Below are positions 36,927 to 46,600 of a stretch of DNA of 64,000 bases, in pieces (position 1 is the first letter of the stretch; each line of letters opens with the position of its first letter). The DNA comes from Falsiroseomonas sp. (GTDB taxonomy: Bacteria; Pseudomonadota; Alphaproteobacteria; Acetobacterales; Acetobacteraceae): the NCBI RefSeq assembly GCF_030695085.1, contig NZ_JAUYTS010000018.1, positions 18,326 to 82,325 on the forward strand, in the 5' to 3' direction. A program made the position numbers and the translations under genes. The notes beneath the pieces are model-generated. The model was not told where the DNA came from, searched no databases, and saw only the letters and a list, made by a program, of their open reading frames with translations.

Positions 36927-37865
36927 ATGACGCTCGCCGGACTATCCCTGCGTGACCTGGAATACCTGCTGGCCGTCGCGGAGCATCTCAGCTTCGGCCG
37001 GGCCGCGCAGGCCTGCGCCGTCAGCCAGCCCACGCTTTCCGCGCAGATCCGCAAGATCGAGGAGCTCCTCCAGGTCGAGTGCTTCGAGCGCGCCCCCCGC
37101 GGCGTGCTGATTACGCCCCGCGGTGCCGAGCTGGCAGCCCAGGCCCGGCTGGTGGTGGCCGAGGCGCGGCGGATGTTCGAGATTGCAGCCGCCGGCGCCG
37201 CCCCGCTGGAGGGCACCTTCCGGCTCGGCGTCATCTCCACCCTCGGCCCCTACCTGGTGCCCTTCCTGCTGAAGCCGCTGCGCGCCCGCTTCCCGCAGCT
37301 TCGCCTGCTGCTGTCAGAGGGGCTGACCCGGCAATTGGCGCGGCAGGTGGAGGATGGGGAGTTGGATGCGATCCTCGCCGCCTCCCCCCTGCCCGGCCCG
37401 GACCTGACCGAACTCAAGCTGTTCCGGGAGGAATTCGTGCTGGTGGTGCCGCGCGACCACCCGCTCGCCCGGGTCGAGCAGGTGGCGCAGGACGACATCC
37501 CGGTCCCTGAGCTGATCCTGCTGAGCGAAGGCCACTGCCTGCGCGACCACTCCCTGGCCTATTGCCCCACCCGCCTGCAGGTCGACCGGCCCGAATTGCA
37601 GGCGGCGAGCCTGGAGACGCTGCGCCAGATGGTCGCGGCGGGCGTCGGCGTGTCCTTCATGCCGCAGCTTGCCGTGCAGATCGGCGCGCTGCTGGATGAC
37701 ATGGTGGCCTATCGCCGCATCGGCGATGGCGGCATGGGGCGCGATGTCGCGCTGTTCCACCGCCCCGGCTTCAGCCGCATCCGCGATGTCCGCCTGCTGC
37801 GCCAGGCGATCCGCGAGATCCTGTCCGAACAGAGCGCCGTGAAAGTGGCCGCAACGCTGGCCTGA
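36927..37865 (+). CDS. oxyR: LysR-type peroxide sensor OxyR
   Basis: A 312-residue regulator: an N-terminal winged helix (LRDLEYLLAVAEHLSFGRAAQ...) and a substrate/effector domain. The redox pair is Cys204 and Cys213 in SEGHCLRDHSLAYC, with the same 9-residue spacing as Cys199/Cys208 of E. coli OxyR. These form the peroxide-responsive disulfide. No catalase or ahpC gene is adjacent; it is divergent from a CoA transferase. The ATG at 36927 matches the family N-terminus. Confidence 0.92.
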   Translation: MTLAGLSLRDLEYLLAVAEHLSFGRAAQACAVSQPTLSAQIRKIEELLQVECFERAPRGVLITPRGAELAAQARLVVAEARRMFEIAAAGAAPLEGTFRLGVISTLGPYLVPFLLKPLRARFPQLRLLLSEGLTRQLARQVEDGELDAILAASPLPGPDLTELKLFREEFVLVVPRDHPLARVEQVAQDDIPVPELILLSEGHCLRDHSLAYCPTRLQVDRPELQAASLETLRQMVAAGVGVSFMPQLAVQIGALLDDMVAYRRIGDGGMGRDVALFHRPGFSRIRDVRLLRQAIREILSEQSAVKVAATLA

Positions 37866-37984
37866 AGCGGCGGCATTTCCGAAAAACCCGGCCGGCTCGC
37901 CCGGCGCAACATCCGGCATGGACGCCGCTGCAGAATTGCGACAAAGAGCGAGGCGTGAGCTTCGCGCCTGGCGCGTTCGCTCGG

Positions 37985-37997
37985 TGCAATCATTGCA
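37985..37997. promoter_or_regulatory. 13-bp palindrome upstream of the TctC receptor gene
   Basis: Perfect inverted repeat TGCAAT-C-ATTGCA, 53 bp before the receptor ATG at 38051. This is an operator-like sequence, but the regulator is unknown. Confidence 0.4.
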
Positions 37998-38050
37998 ATG
38001 GGTTCATCGACCGCGCGGAGCCAACCAGCGGCCTTTTCGGGAGACTTCAC

Positions 38051-39157
38051 ATGACACAGCCAGCCACCCCCTTCCTGTCCAGCCGTCGCAGCCTGCTGCG
38101 CGCGGGCGCCGGCCTTGGTGCGGCCGCCGCGTTGCCGGGCTTCGCCCAGGCCCAGGATTTCGCCGGGCGCACGATCGAATTCGTCATTCCCTTCGCCGAG
38201 GCCGGCGGCAGCGATGTCTGGGCGCGCTTCATGGCGCCGTATCTCGGCAAGCACCTGCCAGGCCAGCCCAATGTCATCGTCCGCAACGTGCCGGGCGGCG
38301 GGTCCATCACCGGGACCAACACCTTCTACCAGCGGGCACGGCCGGATGGGCTGAGCTTCATCGGCACCTCCGGCTCCACCCAGTTCCCCTATCTGCTGGG
38401 TGATCCGCGGGTGCGCTACGACTATACGCGGATGATCCCGACCTACGTCTCTCCCACCGGCGGCGTGGTCTATCTGCCGAAGAGCCTGGGCATCGAGAAT
38501 GCCTCCCAGCTCGGCCGGCTGCGTGACCGGGAACTGATCTATGGCAGCCAGGGTGCCACGTCGCTGGACCTGGTGCCGATGCTGGCCTTCCGCCTGCTCG
38601 GGCTGAATGTGCGCCATGTGTTCGGCATGCGCGGCCGCGGCGAGGCACGTCTCGGCCTGATGCGCGGCGAGATCACCATCGACTACCAGACCTCCTCCGC
38701 CTTCATCACCCAGGTGATGCCGATGGTGGAGGCGGGCACGGCGGTGCCGATGTTCTCCTATGGCGTGCTGGACGGGCAGGGCAATGTGCAGCGCGACCCG
38801 TCCTTCCCGAACCTGCCGCATTTCGTCGAGGCGTATGAAATGGTGAACGGCCGCAAGCCGTCCGGCGTGGAATACGACGCCTACCTCGCCTTCTTCGCCT
38901 CCGGCTTCGCCGGCCAGAAGCCCGCGCTGCTGCCGCCCAACACGCCGGCCAACATTGTCGCCACCTATCGCAAGGCCTTCGCCGACGCGGTGGCGGACCC
39001 GGAGCTGCAGGCGCGCAAGGGTGATGTGCTGGGTGAATACCAGCAGGCCGTGGGCGACGATGTGGAGGCGGTCTACCGCATCGCCACCACCATCAAGCCC
39101 GAGGCCCGCGAATGGGTGCGGGACTTCCTGGCCACCAACCACAACGTCCGATTCTGA
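38051..39157 (+). CDS. TctC-family tricarboxylate-type solute receptor
   Basis: A 368-residue periplasmic receptor with a twin-arginine-like signal (LSSRRSLLRAGAGLG ... AQA). Landmarks are IEFVIPFAEAGGSDVWARF, VIVRNVPGGGSITGTN and GATSLDLVPMLAF. It differs from the other Bug proteins here in being longer and diverging from the usual VPYRG segment (VFGMRGRGEARLGLMRGEI). It is followed, after a strong hairpin, by the TctA-TctB permease gene, so it is the receptor of a complete TTT system. Confidence 0.9.
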   Translation: MTQPATPFLSSRRSLLRAGAGLGAAAALPGFAQAQDFAGRTIEFVIPFAEAGGSDVWARFMAPYLGKHLPGQPNVIVRNVPGGGSITGTNTFYQRARPDGLSFIGTSGSTQFPYLLGDPRVRYDYTRMIPTYVSPTGGVVYLPKSLGIENASQLGRLRDRELIYGSQGATSLDLVPMLAFRLLGLNVRHVFGMRGRGEARLGLMRGEITIDYQTSSAFITQVMPMVEAGTAVPMFSYGVLDGQGNVQRDPSFPNLPHFVEAYEMVNGRKPSGVEYDAYLAFFASGFAGQKPALLPPNTPANIVATYRKAFADAVADPELQARKGDVLGEYQQAVGDDVEAVYRIATTIKPEAREWVRDFLATNHNVRF

Positions 39158-39164
39158 GCGGGCG

Positions 39165-39195
39165 GGCGGGCGGGGCGCGCAAGCGCCCGCCCGCC
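39165..39195 (+). terminator. Stable intercistronic hairpin between tctC and tctAB
   Basis: About 13 bp of GC-only stem (GGCGGGCGGGGCGC / GCGCCCGCCCGCC, one bulged G) with a GCAA tetraloop, starting 8 nt after the receptor stop. No T-run follows. It probably stabilises or partly ends the receptor mRNA, giving more receptor than permease. Confidence 0.6.
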
Positions 39196-39222
39196 ACCCT
39201 GCGCCGCGAAGGCTAGCCCCCG

Positions 39223-41193
39223 ATGATTGATCTGTTCTTCGCGACGCTCGGCAATCTGCTGACGTTGCAGCATATGGGATATATGCTGGCCGGCGTCAGC
39301 CTCGGCTTGGTGATCGGCGTGCTGCCGGGGGTGGGCGGCATTGCTGGTCTCTCGCTGCTGCTGCCGTTCCTCTACGGCATGGATTCGACCTCGGCGCTGG
39401 CCATGCTGATCGGCCTGCTGGCCATCATCCCCACCGCCGACACCTTCACCTCCATCCTGATGGGCATCCCCGGCTCCTCCGCCTCCCAGGCCACGGTGCT
39501 GGATGGGTTTCCGCTGGCCAAGCAGGGTGAGGCGGCGCGCGCGCTGTCCGCGGCCTTCGCGGCCTCGATGATCGGCGGATTGTTCGGCGCACTGCTGCTG
39601 ACCTTCGCGGTGCTGGTGGCGGCCCCGATCATCCTGGCCTTCGGCACCGCCGAATTGTTCATGCTGACGCTGTTCGGACTTTCCATGGTGGGCGTGCTGT
39701 CCGGCGCCAACATGGTGAAGGGCATCGCCTCCGCCTGCCTCGGCCTCGGCTTCGGGCTGGTCGGCGCGGCGCCGGCCACCAGCGAGTACCGCATGGATTT
39801 CGGCATGCTGTACCTCTCGGACGGCATTCCCCTGGTCACCGTGGCGCTCGGCATCTTCGCGCTGCCTGAGATCCTGGACCTGTTGCGCGGCGGTGGCTCC
39901 ATCGCGCAGGGCGCGCAGCTCGGCCGCGGCTGGTTCCGCGGCGTGCGCGACACGCTGGCGAATTTCTGGCTGACGCTGCGCTGTTCGGGCATCGGCGCGC
40001 TGATCGGCGCCATCCCGGGCATTGGCGGCAGCGTCGTGGACTGGATCGCCTATGGCCATGTCGTGCAGACCACGAAGGACAAGTCGCAATTCGGCAAGGG
40101 CGACATCCGCGGCGTGATCGCGCCGGAATCCGCCAACAACGCCACCGCCGCCGGCGCGCTGCTGCCGACGCTGCTGTTCGGCATTCCCGGTTCGGGGTCG
40201 ATGGCGATCTTCCTCGCCGCGATGATCCTGCTCGGCATCCAGCCCGGCCCGGGCATGGCCAGCAACGACCTTGGCATCACCTACACCATCATCTGGTCGC
40301 TCGCGATCGCGAACGTCATTGGCACCGCGATGTGCATCGTGCTGGCGCCCGGCATCGCGAAGTTGACGGCGGTACGCTACGCGCTGATCGCACCGTTCAT
40401 GATCATGGTGATCTGCTTCGCCGCCTTCCAGGCGACACGCAGCTTCGCCGACCTGATGGCGCTGCTGGCCATGGGCATCCTCGGCATCTTCCTGCGCCGC
40501 TTCGGCTGGTCGCGCCCCGCCTTCCTGATCGGCTTCGTGCTGGCACTGGGTGGCGAGCGTTATCTGTACCAGGCCGTGCAGTTCTATGGCTGGGGCTTCC
40601 TGACGCGGCCGCTGGTGCTGGTGATCGCGGCCATCACGATCATCTCCATCTGGGCCGGCCTGCGCGGGACGAAAAGCGGCAGCAGCATCCATACCGAAGG
40701 CGCGGCGGAGTATTCCATCGCCCGCAACATGACACCGCAGGTCATCTTCTCCGGCATCGTGCTGGTGGGCTTCGGCTTCGCCATCCAGCAGGGGCTGGGC
40801 GTGTCCTTCCTGGCGCAGATCTTCCCGATCGCGGTGGGCATTGTCGGCGGCCTCGCCACCCTGCTGCTGCTGGTGCAACAGATGCGCGGCCCGGTCGCCG
40901 CGGGGTCCGCGAATTTCGACAGCGAGGCGCGGGCCGCCGATGGTGGGCCGTGGCGCTTCCTGCTGTGGTTCCTGGGCTTCATGGGCGCGATCGGCCTGGT
41001 CGGCTTCTTCGCCGCGTTGATCGGCTTCTTCGTGGTCTTTCTGCGGGTGGTGGCGCGATCTTCCTGGGTTCAGACGGTGGCGCTGACGGCCGGTGCGGGT
41101 GGCCTGATGCTGGTGCTGGCCAATGCGCTGAACCTGGTATTCCCTGGCGGCCTGCTGCAGGAGTATTTCGACCTGCCCTGGCCATTCCGCTGA
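39223..41193 (+). CDS. Fused TctA-TctB permease of a tripartite tricarboxylate transporter
   Basis: A 656-residue membrane protein. Residues 1-about 500 form TctA with many TMs, including GVLPGVGGIAG, IPTADTFTSILMGIPGSSASQA and the second copy IGAIPGIGGSVVDW with PESANNATAAGALLPTL. Residues about 505-656 form a TctB-like unit of four TMs (QVIFSGIVLVGFGFAIQQGLG to NALNLVFPG). TctA and TctB are usually separate proteins. With the upstream receptor it makes a complete secondary importer for a di- or tricarboxylate. Confidence 0.92.
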   Translation: MIDLFFATLGNLLTLQHMGYMLAGVSLGLVIGVLPGVGGIAGLSLLLPFLYGMDSTSALAMLIGLLAIIPTADTFTSILMGIPGSSASQATVLDGFPLAKQGEAARALSAAFAASMIGGLFGALLLTFAVLVAAPIILAFGTAELFMLTLFGLSMVGVLSGANMVKGIASACLGLGFGLVGAAPATSEYRMDFGMLYLSDGIPLVTVALGIFALPEILDLLRGGGSIAQGAQLGRGWFRGVRDTLANFWLTLRCSGIGALIGAIPGIGGSVVDWIAYGHVVQTTKDKSQFGKGDIRGVIAPESANNATAAGALLPTLLFGIPGSGSMAIFLAAMILLGIQPGPGMASNDLGITYTIIWSLAIANVIGTAMCIVLAPGIAKLTAVRYALIAPFMIMVICFAAFQATRSFADLMALLAMGILGIFLRRFGWSRPAFLIGFVLALGGERYLYQAVQFYGWGFLTRPLVLVIAAITIISIWAGLRGTKSGSSIHTEGAAEYSIARNMTPQVIFSGIVLVGFGFAIQQGLGVSFLAQIFPIAVGIVGGLATLLLLVQQMRGPVAAGSANFDSEARAADGGPWRFLLWFLGFMGAIGLVGFFAALIGFFVVFLRVVARSSWVQTVALTAGAGGLMLVLANALNLVFPGGLLQEYFDLPWPFR

Positions 41194-41215
41194 CGCCGCG
41201 CCGCAAGGACTTCCG

Positions 41216-42316
41216 ATGACGCTCCAGACCGCGATCCCCTGCACCTTCATGCGCGGCGGCACCAGCCGCGGCCCGTATTTCCACCGCGGCGACCTGCCGG
41301 AAAGCCGGGAGGAAGCGGGGCGTGTGCTGCTGGCGGTGATGGGCTCGCCCGATACGCGGCAGATCAACGGCCTCGGCGGCGCCACCACGCTGACCAGCAA
41401 GACCGTGATGGTCAGCAAGGCCGCGCCGGGGGAAAAGCAGCAGGTGGACTACCTGTTCGCGCAGGTCTCGGTGGACAAGGATTTCGTCGATTGGGGCCCT
41501 ACCTGCGGCAACATGCTGGCCGGCATCGGCCCCTTCGCCATCGAGGAAGGCCTGGTGCCGGCCGAGGATGGCGAAACCCGCGTGCTGATCCGCGCCGTCA
41601 ACACCGGCGCGCTGATCGAGGCGGTGGTGCAGACCCCCGGTGGCCGCGTGACCTATGATGGCGAGGCCGCGATCGCCGGCGTGCCCGGCACCGCCGCGCC
41701 GATCGTGCTGAACTTCGCCGATGCGGTGGGCGGCGCGACGGGGAAGCTGATGCCGACGGGCAACCCGCTGGATCACATCGAGGGTGTGGACGTCACCTGC
41801 CTCGATGTCGCGATGCCGGTGGTGATCGCGCGCGCGAAGGACCTCGGCAAGACGGCGCGCGAGACCGCCAAGGAACTCGACGCAGACCGTGACTTCATGG
41901 CGCGGATCGAACGCATCCGCCGCGCCGCCGGCCTTGCCATGGGCATGGGCGACGTAGCCGGCAAGGTGATGCCGAAATTCGCCATGGTCGGCGAACCGGC
42001 AGGCGGTGCGGGCGTGGCAGCGCGCTACTTCACCCCGCTTGCGACGCATGAAGCCATGGCGGTAACCGGCGGCATCTGCATTGCCAGCGCCTGCAAGCTG
42101 CCCGGCACGGTCGCCGCCGGGATCGCGGTGGTGAACGACGCGGCGCGGGAGATGGTGACGCTGGAACACCCGACGGGGGTGATGGAGGCGGTGATCACCA
42201 CCGGCCGTGCGGAAGACGGCAGCGCCACCATCCTCGGCGGCGGAACGCTGCGCACGGCGCGACGCATCATGAAGGGCGAGGTCTACATCCCCGCCGCGGT
42301 GTGGCCCGGCAAATGA
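41216..42316 (+). CDS. PrpF/4-oxalomesaconate tautomerase (GalD)-like isomerase
   Basis: A 366-residue DapF-fold isomerase. The N-terminus IPCTFMRGGTSRGPYF and the segment DWGPTCGNMLAGIGPFA are typical of PrpF/GalD proteins; the second half has GICIASACKLPGTVA. Family members shift double bonds in aconitate-like or oxalomesaconate substrates. It starts 22 nt after the transporter gene, consistent with isomerising the imported tricarboxylate. GalD-like is the closer match by the N-terminus, but aconitate or methylaconitate isomerase remains possible. Confidence 0.88.
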   Translation: MTLQTAIPCTFMRGGTSRGPYFHRGDLPESREEAGRVLLAVMGSPDTRQINGLGGATTLTSKTVMVSKAAPGEKQQVDYLFAQVSVDKDFVDWGPTCGNMLAGIGPFAIEEGLVPAEDGETRVLIRAVNTGALIEAVVQTPGGRVTYDGEAAIAGVPGTAAPIVLNFADAVGGATGKLMPTGNPLDHIEGVDVTCLDVAMPVVIARAKDLGKTARETAKELDADRDFMARIERIRRAAGLAMGMGDVAGKVMPKFAMVGEPAGGAGVAARYFTPLATHEAMAVTGGICIASACKLPGTVAAGIAVVNDAAREMVTLEHPTGVMEAVITTGRAEDGSATILGGGTLRTARRIMKGEVYIPAAVWPGK

Positions 42317-42340
42317 AGATCCGCAAGTGAAGACCGGCAG

Positions 42341-43393
42341 TTGAACGCCGAGACCATCGCCGAGGCCGCGCTTCTCGACCTCACCATCCGCGCCCTGACG
42401 CATGGCGGCATGCGACCGGAAGAAGCCGTGCAGGCGGCGCGGGTGCTGGTGCTGGCGGAACTCGCGGGGCTGACCACGCATGGCATCAGCCGCGTCGGTC
42501 AGTATCTGAACCGCGTGAAGGTGGGCGGCATCGATCCGCGGGCGGAGCTTCAGGTGATGCGGCTGATGCCAGCGCTCGCCATGGTGGATGGCCGCAACGG
42601 CATCGGCCCGCTGGTCGGCATGCGCGGGCTCGCGGAAGCCATGGTCGGCGCGCGGGATTGCGGCATCGGCGCCGCCTTCGCGCGCGGCAGCAACCACTTT
42701 GGGCCGATCCTGCCCTATGCGCTGATCGCGGCGGAACAGGGTTTCGTCACGATCATCGCCTCCAACGCGACGACGACGATCGCGCCTTGGGGCGGCAAGG
42801 ATACGCGGCTCGGCAACAACCCGATCGGCATCGGCGTGCCCAATCCGGGTGGCGATCCCGTGATCCTGGACATGGCGCTGTCCGTCGCGGCGCGGGCCAA
42901 GATCCGCGACCTGGCGGCGAGCGGCGCGCCGCTTCCCGAAGGCTGGGCGACCGATGCGCAAGGCCGGCCGACGACGGATGCCAAGGCGGCGCTGGCCGGC
43001 TTCCTGCTGCCGGTGGGCGGCCACAAGGGCTATGGCCTGGCGGTGATGGTGGACCTGCTGGCAGGCCTGCTGTCCGGTGCCGCCTACCTCAGCCATGTGC
43101 AGGCCTGGGACAAGAATCCGGATGTGGCGCAGAACCTGGGCCATGTCTTCATCGCCATCGATGCATCGAAGCTGTCCAGCCCCGAATCCCTCGCCGCACG
43201 CATGGCGGATTTCATCGGCATCCTGCACGCGACGCCAGCGGCCGACCCGGCGCAAAAGGTGCTGGTGCCGGGCGAGCGTGAATTGACGACGCTGAAGCGC
43301 CAGCGGGCGGAAGGGGTGCGAGTGAAGGCGGCGGAGCTGCGCATCCTGCGGGAACTGGCGGGCGGCACGCGCGCAACCGGGGCGTCGTCGTAG
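42341..43393 (+). CDS. Ldh2/malate-ureidoglycolate-type dehydrogenase
   Basis: A 350-residue NAD(P)-dependent dehydrogenase of the Ldh2 family, unrelated to Rossmann malate dehydrogenases. Landmarks are the catalytic-His segment RGSNHFG, APWGGKDTRLGNNPIGIG and GHKGYGLAVMVDLLAG. The start is a TTG at 42341; no usable ATG or GTG in frame precedes the conserved N-terminal helix. It lies 24 nt after the isomerase. It probably oxidises a 2-hydroxy di-acid formed in the same pathway. Confidence 0.88.
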   Translation: MNAETIAEAALLDLTIRALTHGGMRPEEAVQAARVLVLAELAGLTTHGISRVGQYLNRVKVGGIDPRAELQVMRLMPALAMVDGRNGIGPLVGMRGLAEAMVGARDCGIGAAFARGSNHFGPILPYALIAAEQGFVTIIASNATTTIAPWGGKDTRLGNNPIGIGVPNPGGDPVILDMALSVAARAKIRDLAASGAPLPEGWATDAQGRPTTDAKAALAGFLLPVGGHKGYGLAVMVDLLAGLLSGAAYLSHVQAWDKNPDVAQNLGHVFIAIDASKLSSPESLAARMADFIGILHATPAADPAQKVLVPGERELTTLKRQRAEGVRVKAAELRILRELAGGTRATGASS

Positions 43394-43608
43394 CCAATCC
43401 GATTCCATGCCGGTGGTCCGGCTGCGGCATTGCCGTCAGCGTCGCGCCATGCGGCGGCTGACATTGCCCTACAAATCCGAGCAACTTGCAGGCCAGGAAA
43501 TGATTGACCTGCCAGGGTGGCGGGATATCGTCTCGTTGCCCTCGGGCCGGCCCGACACCTGCGACATTTTCCCAGGACACGGGCGCTCGCGCTGCGGAGA
43601 CCAACGCC

Positions 43609-46600
43609 TTGCCGCGCCCGCCATTCCCACCGGCACCACCGGAGCTTGAGGCTGAGCGTCTAGCGGCGCTGCAGCGCTATGATGTGCTGGATACAATGCC
43701 GGAGGCGGCGTTCGACCGTATCGTTCGGCTGGCGGCGCAATTGCTTGGCATGCCGATCGCGCTCGTTTCCTTCATCGATGCGGACCGGCAGTGGTTCAAG
43801 GCGAAGATCGGCCTGGCGGTGGATGAAACGCCGCGCGCCATCGCCTTCTGCAACACCGCGATCGAGGGCTCGGCCGTCTACCAGGTGCCGAACGCCGTGC
43901 TGGACCCACGCCACGCGGACAACCCCCTGGTCGTCTCGGAGCCGGGTGTCCGCTTCTACGCCGGGGCACCGCTGCTGACCCCGGAAGGCCAGGCGCTGGG
44001 CACGCTATGCGTGATCGACACGGTGCCGCGCCCGAAGCTGGACCCGCTGCAGGCCCAGGCGCTGACGGATCTGGCCGCGGCGGTGATGGCGCAGATGGAA
44101 CTGCGCCGTGAGCTCCGCGCGCGCGAACGGGAGATGGCGCGCGCCGCATTGCGGGAACGCCTGCTGCGAAGCGTGGCGGAAACGCCCACCTTCCAAGCCG
44201 CGATCGAGGCAGCAATGACGGCGCTGCGGGAGGATACGGACAGCCTGCTGTGCCTGTTCTTTCGCCTGGCACCGGATGGCCATCATCTGCAACTCGTCGC
44301 CGCACAGGGCCGTGGCGCCCTGGCGGAGCCATCCCACTTCGCCCGCCTGCGTGCGCTCGACCTGACCCTCGACAACACCAGCGCCGGCCGCGCGATCCGC
44401 GAGGACCGGCAGTTGATCGTGGAGGGGCTGACGCCGGAGATGCTGCGGAACCTGCCGGGTGCGGCGCTGTCCGCAGCGCTGGGCATGGCGGCGATGATCC
44501 TCACGCCCACCTCGGTCGGCGCGGAGCGCTACTGCTTCGCCTTGGGCTTCGGCCCGGCGCGCAGCGACCTTTCGGCAATGGCCGAGCGGTTGCAGGAAGC
44601 GGCCGGCACCCTGCGCCCATTGCTGCGGCGCCTGCGCGATACGGAGGAGACGGAGCTGTTCCGCCGCGTGGTGGATGCCAGCAGCGAGCCGGTGGTGATC
44701 AGCGACCTCCAGCCCGGCGGGGCGCCCGGGCTTCGCATCCGCTACGTCAACGCCGCCTTCCTGCGGCAGACCGGCTACAGCGCGGCGGAGGTGACGGGCC
44801 ATTCCCCCAGCATGCTGACGCATGCGGATGCGGCGCCGGAAGCGCGGCTCGCGATCCGCACCGCATTGCGGCAGGGCCGGCCGATCCGGCAGGAGATCCT
44901 CAACCGGCGGCGTGACGGCACGCCCTATTGGGTCGAACTCAACATCTCCCCGGTCGTGGATGAAACCGGCTGGCGGACGCATTGGATGTCGATCCAGCGC
45001 GACATCTCCGCCCAGCGGGCGGAGACGCAGGCGCTGACCGAAAGCGAGGCGGCGTTCCGCGACCTGTTCCACCAGCACCCGGCGCCGATGTGGGTGTTCG
45101 ACAAGGACACGCTGGCCTTCCTGGAGGTGAACGAGGCCGCGATCGCCGCCTATGGCTGGTCGCGCGAGGAATTCCTCGGCATGACCATGCTTGACATCGG
45201 TCCGGACAACGAGCGCGAGGTGGTGCGGGACCGCGCGCGGGAGAGCTTCGAGGGAAGACGCGTCGCCGGTCCCTGGCAGCATCGTACTGCCAGCGGTGAA
45301 ATGCGGCAGGTGCAGGTCCTGTCGCGCATGATCGAGTTCCGCGGCCGCGAGGCGCGGCTCGTCGTGGTCTGGGACGTGACGGAAAGGCTGCGCGCGGAAG
45401 CCGCGGCGCGCGAGCTGACCGCGGAGCTGGATGCGACCTTCGAGAGCATCAGCGACGGACTTTACACGCTGGATCACGAGTGGCGCTTCACCCGGGTCAA
45501 TGTGCATGCCGAGCGCCTGCTGCGCCGCGATGCCGCCGCACTGATCGGCCAGGTGGTGTGGGACGCCTTCCCCGAGGCGGTGGGAAGCGAGCTGGAGCGA
45601 CAGTTCCGGCTGGCGACGCAGGAGCGCCGGACCACGCGCTTCGAGGTCTACTTCAGCCCCTTCGAGACCTGGTTCGATTTGACCGTCTATCCGGCTCGCC
45701 GGGGCCTCACGGTCTATTTCCGTGACATCACGGCGCAGCACCGGCGCGATGAACGGCTGCGGCTGCTGGAGGTGGCGGCGAACAAGCTCAACGACATCAT
45801 CATGATCGCGGAGGCCGGGCCGGTGGGGCCCGCGGGTCCGCGCACCGTCTTCGTCAACCAGGCACTGGAACGACTGACCGGCTTCCGGCCCGAGGAAGCC
45901 ACCAGCCTGACGCCGCGCATGCTGCACGGGCCGCGCACCAGTAGCGCCGAGTTGGCCCGCATCCACGCCGCGCTGGAGGCACATCAGCCGATCCGCACCG
46001 AATTGCTGAAATACCGCAAGGATGGGCGGGAGCTGTGGGTCGAGATCGATATCGTGCCCGTTGCCGACGACAAGGGCGTGTTCACGCACTGGGTCTCGGT
46101 GGAGCGCGACATCACCGAACGCAAGCACGCGCAGATCCAGCTCGAACAGCAGGCGGCGCTGCTGGACCAGGCGCGCGACGCGATCCTGGTGCGCGGCACG
46201 GATCATCGCATCCAATATTGGAACCGCAGCGCGGAGCGGCTTTACGGCTGGACGGCGCAGGAGGTGATCGGCCGGTCCGTCGCGGACCTGCTGTACCGCG
46301 ACACGCGCGCCTTCCGCGCCGCCACGGCCAGCGTTCTGGCGCATGGCGAATGGAATGGGCAGCTTGAACAATATCGCAAGGACGGCTCCCGACTTTTCGT
46401 CGAAGGCGCGTGGTCGCTGGTGCGCGATGCGGATGGCGGGCCCCGCGCGATCCTGGCCGTGAATACGGACATCACGGAACGGCTGGAACTGGAGCAGAAG
46501 CTGCGCCAGTCGCAGCGGCTGGAGGCGATCGGCCAGCTCACCGGCGGCGTGGCGCACGACTTCAACAACCTGCTGACCGTGATCCTCGGCAATTCGGAGA

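Noticed and set aside
39073..41418. Long antisense frame over the TctA-TctB gene
   Set aside because: Shadow frame; the sense frame encodes clear membrane segments and TctA motifs.
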